Shown here in pieces: positions 8,357 through 19,400 of a stretch of DNA of 29,450 bases (position 1 is the first letter of the stretch; each line of letters opens with the position of its first letter). The position numbers were made by a program, and so were the translations under genes. Source of the DNA: Chrysochromulina tobinii (lineage: Eukaryota > Haptophyta > Prymnesiales > Chrysochromulinaceae); the NCBI GenBank assembly GCA_001275005.1, contig JWZX01002741.1, forward strand, positions 1 to 29,450, read 5' to 3'. Under the pieces are notes generated by a model that worked only from the letters and a program-made list of their open reading frames with translations, did not search any database and was not told where the DNA came from.

Positions 8357-9256
8357 CCGAGGTCGACGAATGGCAGGCACGCAATCCCATCTAGGCATGT
8401 TCAGAACGAACCAACAAACTAACCAATCAACCAATATCGAAGATTACGACTCTTGACACTGCTCGCGTTGTAATGGTGCTGGTCGCTCGGTTTGTACAAT
8501 GTACTTCGCTGTCACCACCGTTCATGCACGATGGTGTGCGCTCGAGTGCATGACCATTTGAGTGTGCACACGCTTTGTTTTTGAGGGTTCGTAGCGTTCC
8601 ATCGTAGCGTAGCCGGCATTCAAGTTATGAGCACGTGATGTGTGCGGTGTGATGCGCGTTCGACGGGTGTCGGCTTGGCACGTGTGCACGTGTGTTGTCT
8701 GTTGAAGTCCTCTCTCAGATAACCCCCACCCTCTAGACCCGCCCCGGCGCGCGCCGCCGCGGTAGCCGCGCGCGCGCGCGCGCGCAGACGAGAGCGGAGG
8801 TTGTGCATGGCACCGCACGTCCACGTGGCAGGGCGCACCACACGCCGCGCATCTTCTCGACTTCGTACTTGCGTCGCTTTCGGTCGTCGGTGCCGCGCCC
8901 CCAGTCCCGAGGTACCAGGCCACCCCAATGTCATGCCCGATGCGCACTCGCCCCCGAAACGCCACTCACCGACTCGAGTCGCTTACTCGCCCGGCCACTG
9001 GCCCACTGCCGACAGCCACACGGACACCCCAGACCGGAGACCGTGTGGTGTGTGCAGTGTCGGACGGTGTGACAGGACCGCGGACGGCGCCGCCGGGTGT
9101 CGCCGGTCGGTGGCGCGCTGTGTGCGGTCACGTCATGTGTGGAGTGTCAGTGTGCGGTGCAGCGCGGGGGTGCAGCCGGGGAGTGCCGGCCGTGTGGCCG
9201 AAGGATCTCACGATGTCAGAATGAATTTTGGTCATGTGAAACGAGAATTCAGGTTT
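8357..9256. other. Convergent intergenic region, about 900 bases
   Basis: Lies between the 3' ends of the MORN gene (+) and the cyclophilin gene (-). It contains a GC dinucleotide run and GTGTGCAC-type alternation at about 8555-8690. Open frames on both strands are Arg/Pro/Thr-rich without motifs. I support no gene here. Confidence 0.45.
8767..8787. repeat. CG dinucleotide run
   Basis: Continuous alternating C and G of about 20 bases, inside the 8357-9256 intergenic region. Alternating CG is a classical Z-DNA-prone sequence; the biological role here is unknown. Confidence 0.9.
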
Positions 9257-10048
9257 CTATCCATCCCCGAGCAACTGGGCACGCACGATTCTCACCTTCT
9301 TCAGCGGCCGATAGGAAAGGTCGACGCCATCCCTCGGGTCACTGCCAACGAAAGCAGCGGAAGCAGTGCCCAGCGCCGTCACCAGCAGGGCGTCTCTCCG
9401 CGACAGCTGCAGGCCCTGCCCGATCAGGCCCGCAAAGCCCAAGCCCAGCCCGAGTCGAAGTCCGTACAGCGACGCCACCCCACCCAGCTCGCTCAGTGCC
9501 GATGGCTGACGTGTCGGCACCTCGTTCAGCTCTGCAATCAGCCACATGCTCTCCTCTCCGATGGCCTCGCCTACGACGAGCCGATTCTCGTCGAGCATGA
9601 GGTTTGGCGCGGGTGTGAGTCCAAACTCGAAGGCGCCACCGCCCTTGCGCATCGAGAGAAGGCCGGCCCTATCGTGTGACAGCGCGTTTGTGTCATCATT
9701 TCTGAAGGCGTCTGCACGGTTGAGCATCTCCGTGCGAACGTATCCGGTGCTGTCGAGCGACCGCTCCGCTGTGCGAGTGGTCCCGCCGGAAGGGCTGCCG
9801 CCGATGATTATCCGACCTCGCTCTATGTGAGATATGGCGGAGCCGGTATATTGCAGCCCTGGCACGTTCAGCGTGCCGCTGCATAGGCCCTCAAAGAGCT
9901 TCACGGATTTGGGCGCTGCGTCGCCGTAGAGGCCGAGAAGGAGTGGGCGTGGCGGCATGTCGCCAATTGCGATGTCCAAGCGGGCTCTACTGGTGATTTG
10001 CGGCGGCGTGAGGCTTGCCAGGAGGGCACTCGACAACCAGGACACCAT
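9257..10048 (-). CDS. Divergent cyclophilin-type peptidyl-prolyl isomerase, probably plastid/thylakoid
   Basis: Single exon, 263 residues, ATG at 10046-10048. A short hydrophobic N-terminus (MVSWLSSALLASL) could be a signal segment. About 23-180 follow the cyclophilin fold: RARLDIAIG, LLLGLYGDAAPKSVKLFEGLC (the family's PxTxxNFxxLC strand-helix), LQYTGSAISHIERG, IIIGGSPSGG, GLLSMRKGGGAFEFGLTPAPNL and VVGEAIGEESMWLIAEL. The canonical active-site FHR and FMxQGGD motifs are not kept, so isomerase activity is doubtful. About 192-214 and 220-234 are Gly/Leu/Ala-rich hydrophobic segments, possibly membrane anchors. Plant thylakoid-lumen cyclophilins of the CYP26-2/TLP type share such a layout, which is my reason for the location; that is inference. 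Confidence 0.75.
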   Translation of the reverse strand: MVSWLSSALLASLTPPQITSRARLDIAIGDMPPRPLLLGLYGDAAPKSVKLFEGLCSGTLNVPGLQYTGSAISHIERGRIIIGGSPSGGTTRTAERSLDSTGYVRTEMLNRADAFRNDDTNALSHDRAGLLSMRKGGGAFEFGLTPAPNLMLDENRLVVGEAIGEESMWLIAELNEVPTRQPSALSELGGVASLYGLRLGLGLGFAGLIGQGLQLSRRDALLVTALGTASAAFVGSDPRDGVDLSYRPLKKVRIVRAQLLGDG

Positions 10049-10454
10049 GGCCTGCGTGGGAGGTGTGAACGTGAACGGTTTCTTGTGAAGATCGATAAAC
10101 GGCCTCCACTTTTATGAGTTTGCTTTCCTAGTAAAAGGTCAGCTCAGAACGACACACGCAAGCGAAGCCCCGCAACGGCCCGAACGCCCCGGCCCGAGTG
10201 AACGCACCACCTCGGCCACACAGCTCACACGTCACAGAGCACACTACTCTCCACCTCACGACACAAGTCACACATGCAATGTTCACTAGTCACACAAGAC
10301 TCGAGCATTTCGAGAGACCAGACCACGGCGTACGAGACCCGGGCACACGAACCTCCAGAACCGGACCGACTGTCTCACAGGCAAGCAAGCTATAACGGCC
10401 AGCAAACCGGCACTCGAACATGTCCCATGTGCATGTCTAGGGCTTGGATAGAGG
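10049..10454. other. Intergenic region between cyclophilin promoter and CHD-like 3' end
   Basis: About 406 bases. It should contain the promoter of the minus-strand cyclophilin gene (10049 upward) and the 3' UTR of the CHD-like gene. The 10195-10290 part is rich in CACA/CTCA. No gene or clear TATA box seen. Confidence 0.45.
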
Positions 10455-13400
10455 TCACTTACCCCAGCCGCTGCGCCCACACGTGTGACGCACATGGCGA
10501 CCGCGGCACGCCTGGCAGTGCCCTGGCGAGGTAGTCGCCGGCTGCGCTCGGGCCTGCTGCGCGGGCCTACTGCTCTCCCCCGCTCGCACGCGGAAGCCCG
10601 GCGGCAGACGCGGCGGGGAAGCACCCGCCTCCGAAGCACCCGCCTCCGCTCGCGCCTCGTCGTCCTCGTCGTCCTCGTCGTCCTGCTCCTGCTTCCCCCT
10701 GCACGCGTGCAGGTGCCGCCTCATCCCTTTGACGCTCGCGCATACGCGGAAGCACAAGGGGCACTCGGTGCTGCCGTCGGCCTGCGCGGGATCCGCCTTG
10801 CGCACTGCTCTGTGCTTCTCGTCCTGCTCCTGCTTCCCCCTGCACGCGTGCAGGTGCCGCCTCATCCCTTTGACGCTCGCGCATACGCGGAAGCACAAGG
10901 GGCACTCGGTGCTGCCTGGGGCTTGCCGCGCAGACGCCTCTCGATTGGCTTGCTCGCGAGCCTCATGCGCCTCGAGATGGCCAGCGGCCACTCCCGCACG
11001 GAGCATCTCCTCAAGCCGCTCAGGCTCGGCGAGCAACAACCCGAGCCGTGCCTCAAGGCGTGCGAGCGCCCGCGCGACGCACCCCTCGTCGTACTCCGTC
11101 GCGCCCTCCGCGCAGCCCTCCTCCGCCTCCTCCGCATGGCCCTTCGCCGCGCCCTCCGCACTGCCCTCCTTCGCCTCCTCTGCTGCTTCCGCATGGCCCT
11201 CCGCACCGAGCACCGCACCGTCCGCGAGCCCGCCCAGATTGGTCGAGATTGGCCCCGAAATTGGCCCCGAGATTGGCCCCGAGATTGGCCCCGAGATTGG
11301 TCCCGAGATTGGCCCCGAGATTGGCCCAGCCGGTGGATTGGTGGCCGAAGCACAGCTCGGGCAAAACCAGTCACCGTCGGGCACGGAAGCCAGCGGCGGC
11401 GTCAGGCATTGCGTGTGGAACGCCTTCGGGCACGCGTCGCAGAGGAGGAGCTCGTTGCCCTCGATCCACGACTCGAGGCCACACACCGCACACGTCTCGC
11501 CCCTGTCCACTTCCATGCCAGATTGGCCCAGATTGGCCGGCCCGGCCTCGCCAGATGCGAGCTCGCCAGTGTCGAGCTTGATGGGCTCGCCATCAAGGGA
11601 GGCGCGACCTCGGCTCTCGAGATGGGCTCGAGATCCGATCTGCCGATCGAGATAGATGCGCGCCTTCTCCTCGATGGCCTCTTCGACTCTGGGCTTGGGC
11701 GTGCCGTACCAGTTCTGGTTCAGCCACTGAGAAAGGTAGGAGGAGCTCACGCCTATCGCACTGGCGAACTGCGTCTGCGTCTTGCCCGACTCGGTGATAG
11801 CCGCACGCACCGCCCGGCGCAACTCCGCGCCGCTCATCCGAGCGACCGCTTCGGACGAGTACGTCACTGTGAATGAAGCGGCCGGGGCCTCCTCAGCCTT
11901 GCCCCCCTCCACCTTGACCCCCTCCGCCTCCCAATCGCGCCGGACGACAGACTTGTACACGGCATGGAGCGAGAGCGTCTTCTTGGGCGGAATCAGGGCG
12001 GCGCGTGCGGCGTGCGGCGCGTGGCGGAGCCATCCGAGCTTGATGGCGTCACACGCGCGCCGCACGGCTCGCTCGTTGTCGCGCCGCGCCGCTAAACGAC
12101 TCAATGCGGCTGCGAGCGCGTCGCCCGCCGGTTCCTTGACCTGTGTGGCATCTCCGGTGGCCTCTCCGGTGGCATCTCCTCTTGCCATGTGGACATCTCC
12201 GGTGGTATCTCCCCTTGCCCCGGCCGCCGAACCCTCCGCCGCCGCCGCCGTGGCTTCCGTGGCTTCCGCCACCGCCGCCACCGCCACCCCCACGCTGGCC
12301 ACTGCCTCCACACGTCCCTCGATCTCTTCCGTCATCACGACTCGGGCGCCCCCATCCTCGCCCTCGTCGTCGCCCTCGTCGTCGCCCTCGACCGTACCCT
12401 CGATGATCGCGGTTGGTGCACGGCTATGGCCGACAGCGAGCATCACCGCCACGACCGCTTCCAACTCCTCGTGAGCCCACGCAGTGTCCGCCTCTTCTTC
12501 CGCCTCTGCCTCCGCCTCGTCCTCGCCATCGCGCCTCCGCTTGCGCTTCAGCGCCTTATCGAGTGCGTCCTCCGGCCAGGCGCCTTGGGCCTTGGGCTTG
12601 GGCTGCGTCACTCTCAGCCGATCCGCACCCGAGGCGACGAGCACGGCCGCATCCATCTGCGCCGCCGCCGACGCATTGAGCTGCGGCATCTCCGGCAGCA
12701 TCTTGGCCCAAAAGTGCGGATCGTCGAGATCGACGGAGGCTCCGGACTCATCGGCCACGAAGGAAGCCAGAGCAAAGGTTGACGAGCCGCTCGCCTGGGC
12801 GGCCTCGCCCTCGGCGCCACCGACCAGCCGCGTCTCGCCATAGCTCGCGAGGATCTCGTCAATCGAGGATTCGTCAAAGGCGCGGATGCGCTGATCGTGT
12901 TCGGCGCCCTGGCTGAGGAGCGAATACGCGCCCGCGCGCAGCAGTCGCTCGATGGCGGACGAGCGCTCGAGGCGCTCCTGCTTGCTCGTGAGCTCGTACA
13001 ACTTCTTCTCGTGGGTCGTGTACAAGTCGCTCGTGAGCTCGAAACCGCCCTGCTTAATGACTGCATGCTCGAGCCCGAGCTTGTGGTTGGAGGCGGAGAG
13101 CATATGCATCTCGTACGTATCTCGCGTCACGAGCTTGTACACTTGCACGGGCTTCGTCTGGCCGATGCGATGGCAGCGGGCCATCGCCTGCACGTCGTTC
13201 TGCGGGTTCCAGTCGGCGTCGAAGATGACGACCGTGTCGGCGGCCGTCAGATTGATACCCACGCCGCCCGCACGTGTCGAGAGGAGGAAGAGGAACGATT
13301 CCGAATTGAGGTCCGAGAATCGATCGATAGCTTGCTGGCGCGCGGCGCCTGTGACGGTGCCGTCGAGCCGCTCGTAGCCCCAGCGCCGCGCCTCGACCAA

Positions 13401-16400
13401 GTCCTCGAGCAGGTCGAGCACCTGCGCCATCGGAGGGGCAACGCAGAGAGGCCATCAGAGAGGTCATCAGAGGGGGCAAGCAGAGGGGGCAAGCAGAGGG
13501 GGCGAGCAGAGGTCCCCGTGCACCTTCGTGAACTGTGAGAAGATGAGCACGCGGTGTCCCTCCGCCTTGAGCTTGGGCAGCAGCTTGTCGAGGAGGGCCA
13601 TCTTGCCCGATGAGCGCACGAGGCGCTCGACATAGCGCGCCATATCGGCGGCGTGCATCTTCTGCTGCTGCTGGTGCCAGTAGAGAGGATCCGAATGCTC
13701 GCGCGGCGTGCGGCGAGGGCGCACACTCGACTCGGCCTCGAGCGCGGCGTGAGCGCCCTCACGCACCTCCTCTATGAGCCATGGGTGATTGCCTGATGAG
13801 GGAGGTGATCAGAGCTCGTCAGAGGTCATCAGAGGCATCAGAGCTCATCAGTGTCCATCAGCGGCCAATTACAGCAATGGCGAAGCATCATGGACACGTT
13901 GGTGAAGGAGCCCGCGAGCTGCGCCGCCGCCGCGCCGCCAGCTGCGTCGGCTTGTGCGAGGGTCGCAGCGCCCACGGTGAGCAGCCCGCGGTTATGCTCG
14001 AAGATGGCGCGGTAACAGATCTTTTGCATCGTGGTGATCTCTACGTGCAAGAGAGTCTCGCGCATCGGCTGCAACGTCTCGACGTCCGCCTTCTCGCGCC
14101 GGAGCAGGTGCGGCTTGAGCAGTCGCGTGAGTTGACGAACCTGTGGGCAGACGCGCCGTGGTGAGCACATGCATGCGCCTCGAGCCGCCGCGTGAGGCGG
14201 CGCACCTGCTGCACCGTGCCCCCACCCGTCGAGAGCGCTCCGAAGGCGTCGAGGAATTCGTCGGCGTCGTCAAACTTGCGCGGTGCGAGGAAGTGGAGTA
14301 TGGACCAGAGCTCTCCAACGTGGTTCTGGAGGGGCGTGCCGGTCAGTACGAGCTTCCGACGGGTGCGCACCTCGTGCAGCTCCTCCAGTACCCGCGAGTG
14401 ACGATTCTTGAGGCGGTGGCCCTCGTCCACGACGAGGTATGCCCAGCGGATGCGGCGCAGCGGTGCCGGCTGCGCCACCACCATCTCAAACGTCGTGAGT
14501 ACCACGTCGAACTTGTAACGATACCGGCGGCGTCGCGCCTCGCCGCCCGGGCCCGCCCCGCCCGCCGGCGCACCGTTCCTCACGCTCGCCGCCGCGCCGC
14601 CGGGCGTCCCGCCGCGCACGCCGCTCGGGATCTCGCGCGGCTCAGATCGCTTCCAATCGTGCTTCAGGATCACTTGACGTGCCTCGGCGTCGCCGTGGTA
14701 CGTCACCACGTACCTATGAGGGGGGAGGCACTCGGACGTCAGAGGCACTCGGAGGCAAGCAGAGGCCTAGCAGAGGCCATCAGCGGTCCTCTCGAATGCG
14801 CGTACGTGTCTGTCCACAGCGAGAGCTCGCGTTCCCAATGCGGCAGAGTCGAGAGCGGCGCCACGATCAGAAAGGGGCCTTGCACGCCTTCGAGCCGACG
14901 CAGAGACTGTAGGAGGGCGAGCGACTGCGCAGTCTTCCCCAGCCCCATCTCGTCGCCCAAGATGACGTTACGTCCAAGGTACCAGTGCAGCCGCATCCAG
15001 TTGAGACCATCGAGCTGATACGAGCGCAGCTGTCGACCTGTGGGGAGAACTCCGATGAGGTCCTCGGCCGTGAGCTTGCGCCAGCCGCGCGCCTCCACCT
15101 GCGCATCGAACTCCTCGTCCTCCTCCTCGTCTGCGTCCGCATCGGCATTGGGCGCGCTCGTCGTCGCGTTCTTGATCGCCAACGCCATCCAAGGGGTGGA
15201 GTGCGCCTCCTCCTTTGTTGCAGCCCCCTGCTCCTCCTCGTCGTCCTCGTCGTCCTCCTCGACGCCCTCCTCGCCCTCGTCGCGGTCCGCGCCGCGCACC
15301 TTCACCCCCGAGATGAGGGCGTTCGTCTCAGTCGCCCACCCTTCCTCGATGCCGCCCCACACCTGATGAGGGAGGTCATCAGAGGTCATCAGAGGTCATC
15401 AGATGTCATCAGATGTCATCAGAGGTCGTTAGAGGTCATCAGAGGTCGTCCGTGGCAATCAGTGGGAGTGCACACCTGATGGGGGCGCAGCTCCGAGAGC
15501 GGCTCCCACCCTTGCAGCGAGCACGCCGTACCCGACGAGCCCGACGCACACACGAAGAACATCGTGACGCTTGCTTGCTCGATGGGGGGGAGGATGACGG
15601 CATCGTCGGTGAGCTCAAAGTCCTTCTCCCAGCACCACTCATCCTCGCCCTCCTCGTCCACCATCACCTCATCCCAGACCGATTCGTCGTTGGTGCTGTC
15701 GAGGTGGACCTGCGAACCATCCTCGCGCGACGCGTGAGAGGTAATCAATGGCACTCGATGGCAATTGCAATCAGTGACAATTTTATGGCAATCCAGGCAC
15801 TCGACGGCAGCAATCACTGGCCATCATGACCATTCAAATGCTCATCAATGCACCTGCAATCCCTCCTCCCTCGAGGAGCGGATGACGGTGCCGCGGTAGG
15901 ACGTCTTGACAGTGGTCTTGATGTGGCGCCACTTCTCCTTGTGGAGTTCGACGACCTCGGTCACATTGTCCTGATGAGGGGTGCCATCAGAGGTCATCAG
16001 AGGTCATCAGAGGCCATCAGAGGCCATCAGATGTCATTAGTGGCAGTCCACACCTCCGGATAATAGATCGAGTGGGACTCGCGCGTAGCGCAGTTCTTGG
16101 AGGTGGCGCCCTTCATTGGGTGATACTTCTGGACCTGGGCGCGGTACCAGATCTGATCGCCCTCCCAATAAACCTCGATGAAGCACCCGACCAACTCCTT
16201 GCCGCCCTGCGGCAGCTCGGCGCCCTCGCCGAGAGGCTGCTGGTCCTCGCTATACGTGACCACGACCCGCGCGCCGGGCAGCTCGGCACGCGGCACGCCT
16301 CGAAGATACATCTCATCCGTGCGCTCCGCGGCCGGGTCGACGGCTGCATTGGATACCCGCCGGGCCGACTTGGCCTTCGGCTTTCTGCCGCCGAGCCGCG

Positions 16401-19400
16401 AGCTTGGCCGCCGCTTGCGCGTGCGCGGCGCCTCGTCGCCCCCCTCGCTCGCCGCCGCTGCCGCCAGGCTCGCGGCCTTGACCTCGGCGTCGACGTGGCC
16501 TTCCGCGTCGCCGTCCACGTCGCCGTCCGCATCCACGTCGTCATCCGCGACCACAGCCGAACGCGCGGCTCCACGCTCGTCTGCGCTCCCAGCTCTAAGC
16601 GGCTTGCCCATCTTCTTCTTATCCTCCTCGTCGTCCTCCTCGTCCTCGTCCTCGTCCTTCTTCTTCTTGCCCTTCTTCTTCTTCTCGTCCTGACCATCCT
16701 CTTCCTCGTCGTCCTCCTCGTCCTTCTTCTTCTTGCCCTTCTCCTTACCCTGCTCGCTCGCAAGCGCGACGTGAGCGCTCGGCGGCACCAGACGCCACTC
16801 ACGCACCGCCGCGATGGAGCCCAGCTGAAGGTCGTCCATCGGCGACTCCTCCTCGAGCAGCGCACCGCCATCCGCCTCGGCCGCTGCCCCACCCGCCGCC
16901 GCCGCCGCCGCCGCGCGCCCGTCTGCACGCAGCTCGCACAGCTCGTACAGGCGCCCGTCGCGCCCAACACGGCGCTCACCCACCTTGCGCTTGCGCTCGT
17001 TGGGATCTTCGACCGGCTGCAGTAGCAGCTTCGTGTCCGCAGCGAGCTTGGCAGCGTCGCGTAGGTCGTCGAGCAGCTCGCCAGGCTGGCGCACCGCGCG
17101 CACGCTCGCGCGCCACCAGGCTTGCCCATAGAACATTTGCACCGCGTCGCCCACGGCAGGTCCCCTGTCGCCTCCCCACACTTTGGCCAGCGACGCGGCC
17201 GACGCCGAGGGCTTGCGCGCCGCCGCCGACGACGACGACGACTGCGCGCTGGGCGGCGTCGCGGACAAGGGCTGCGGCGGTCGTACTCGCATGAGGTCCA
17301 CCTTTTGGCGGAGTTTTGGGCTCTTCTCATCGCCAGGGACCGTGTGCAAGTGATCGTACTCGACGGCGACCGTGCTCGCATGCGGGAGCGAGATGGTGCG
17401 CGCGGGGCACCAGGCGCCCGCATACAGCCCCTCGCCAGGCATGACCTCGACGCGCGCCGAGATGGTGAGCCAGCCGAGTTGCCGTCGCCGTTCCTCGTCA
17501 GCCTTGGCCGCCTCCGCCACGTCACTGAGTGCCACGTACTCGGACAGCCGCTCGGACGTCACCGGCCCGCCCTCAGGCTCCCACGAGCACTCGGCGTACG
17601 AAAGACCCTGCCATTTGCAAAGGTACTCGAGCTGCACGCCAGGCACGGCGCGCTTGCCGCTGCCGCCGCCGTTCCCGCTGCTACTGCCCACGCCGCTGCC
17701 GCCGCCGCCACCTGCCGGGCGCACGCGGTGGCCGATGATGCGCTGCAGCGTCGTGTACTCCTTGTACGAGGTGTCGATCTCCTCAGATTGTTCGACATGC
17801 CTTTTCAGGAAGCGATGCAGGGCGTTGCGGGAGAGCTTCCCATCAGCTTCGATCTGCACAGCGCTCAGCCACTCGCACCGCGCATACGAATGGCCACGCA
17901 GCTTCACCAGATATTGGCGTACCAGGCGGGTAGGGCGGGGGCGTGCCGCCGCGTCTATGCTCGTCACCGCCGTCGTCGCGTCGCCGCCACCAGCGCCACC
18001 AGCGCCACCAGCGCCACCAGCGCCACCAGCGCCACCAGCGCTACCAGCGCCACCATCGCCGTCGGTTACGTCGCCCGCCGCCTCCGCCGCCGTCCCCTCG
18101 CCAGCCCCCTCGCCGCCACTCGGCGCGGCCGCCGGCGCCGTCTCCTCCGCTTTCACAGCCGCCTCCTCCTCGTTCACAGCCGCCGGAGCCAGCGCTGCTC
18201 CCCCCATGGCTACGTCGTCGACGTCGCTCTCGTCCTCCATGTCAGGCGCCATCTGAACGAGCTCTGCTAGGCTCTCTCGCGTGTGACGAACAACACCCGC
18301 ATCGTACGGCAGCCCGAGCGCGAGCGCCGCGAGCGTCATTTTCGTAAACTGCCGCCCCGGCCGCGCGCCCGCCGCACTCGCGGCCAGCTCAGACGCGCCC
18401 GCGCGTGCATGGCTGGCCGCCACCAGGGCTGTCCCCCCCGTCCTAGTCGCCGCCTCGCATTTTGGGCAGAACCACTCGCCCTCGGGCACGAGACGGAGAG
18501 GAGGGTCGAGGCACTGCTGGTGGTACGCGTTGGCGCAGCCCGGCCCGTCGCACAGCACGATCTCGTTGCCCTCGGTTGTGACGTCGCGCGAGCACACCGC
18601 ACAGAACGCATCGTCCTCGTCCTCGCCCTCCACCTCGACGTCGCGTAGGTCGAGCACCTTCTCGATGGTGTTGACGAACCCAAACTCATTCGAATCGGGC
18701 ACCGGCGTCTTGAGCAGCATGTTGCCCCACCGGCCGCCTCCGCCGCCGCCGCCGCCCGGACCACCGCCGCCTCCCGGCACGCCGCCGCGCGCCTGCTCGA
18801 CGAAACGTGCGAACGCGACTGCTGCTTCGAGCGCGGACGCATAGAGCCCAAGGGTCAACTTTCTGTAGTTGAGCTCGGTCTTCACCTCGTACACGCGGCC
18901 GCCTTTGCGCGAGAGCGCATGCACGCACCGGTAGCCCGTATCGATCTGGCTCGAGGTGTGCAGCACCAAGGAATCTCGTGCGATCTCCGCGCGCGCTGCC
19001 GCCTCGGAGAGCTCAGCGAGCCGAGCGAGCGAGCGCTTCTCCTCCTCGCGCGTGAGCGCTGGCCAGGCATCCTCCTCGCTACGATGCAGCGGCAGCACAC
19101 GCACGTTGTCATCGGGCAAGCGCACCGAAATCGCAGCCCCGGCAGCCCCCGCCATATCGAGCTGCCCCGTGCCCCTTTCGCTCGCCACGGCCGTGTCGGC
19201 GGCGAGCGTAGAGGCTTCCGAGCCGCGATCAAACATCATCGCCTCAGCCTTGTTGTGGAAGCGGTGGGTGCCGATGCAATACCAATAGTGCCCGCCCTCG
19301 CCCTTCGGAACGACGCGCCAGCCATGGCCATAGGCGCCAACGTACATGCGAGCATCGGTCGCCTCCTCTGACAGCGCGCTCTCTGTGGCGGTGGCAGTGG

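Noticed and set aside
8801-9679. 292-residue plus-strand frame overlapping the cyclophilin gene
   Set aside because: Half is antisense to cyclophilin and the rest is Arg/Thr/His-rich low-complexity sequence without motifs.
10485-11876. 463-residue plus-strand open frame
   Set aside because: It is antisense to the final exon of the CHD-like gene, which carries PHD and zinc-finger motifs; the plus frame shows only repeat-derived and Arg-rich sequence.
16072-18270. Two long plus-strand frames opposite the CHD-like exon 1
   Set aside because: Rich in Leu/Arg/Ala from GC-rich antisense; no domains. The opposite strand encodes chromodomains and a PHD finger.
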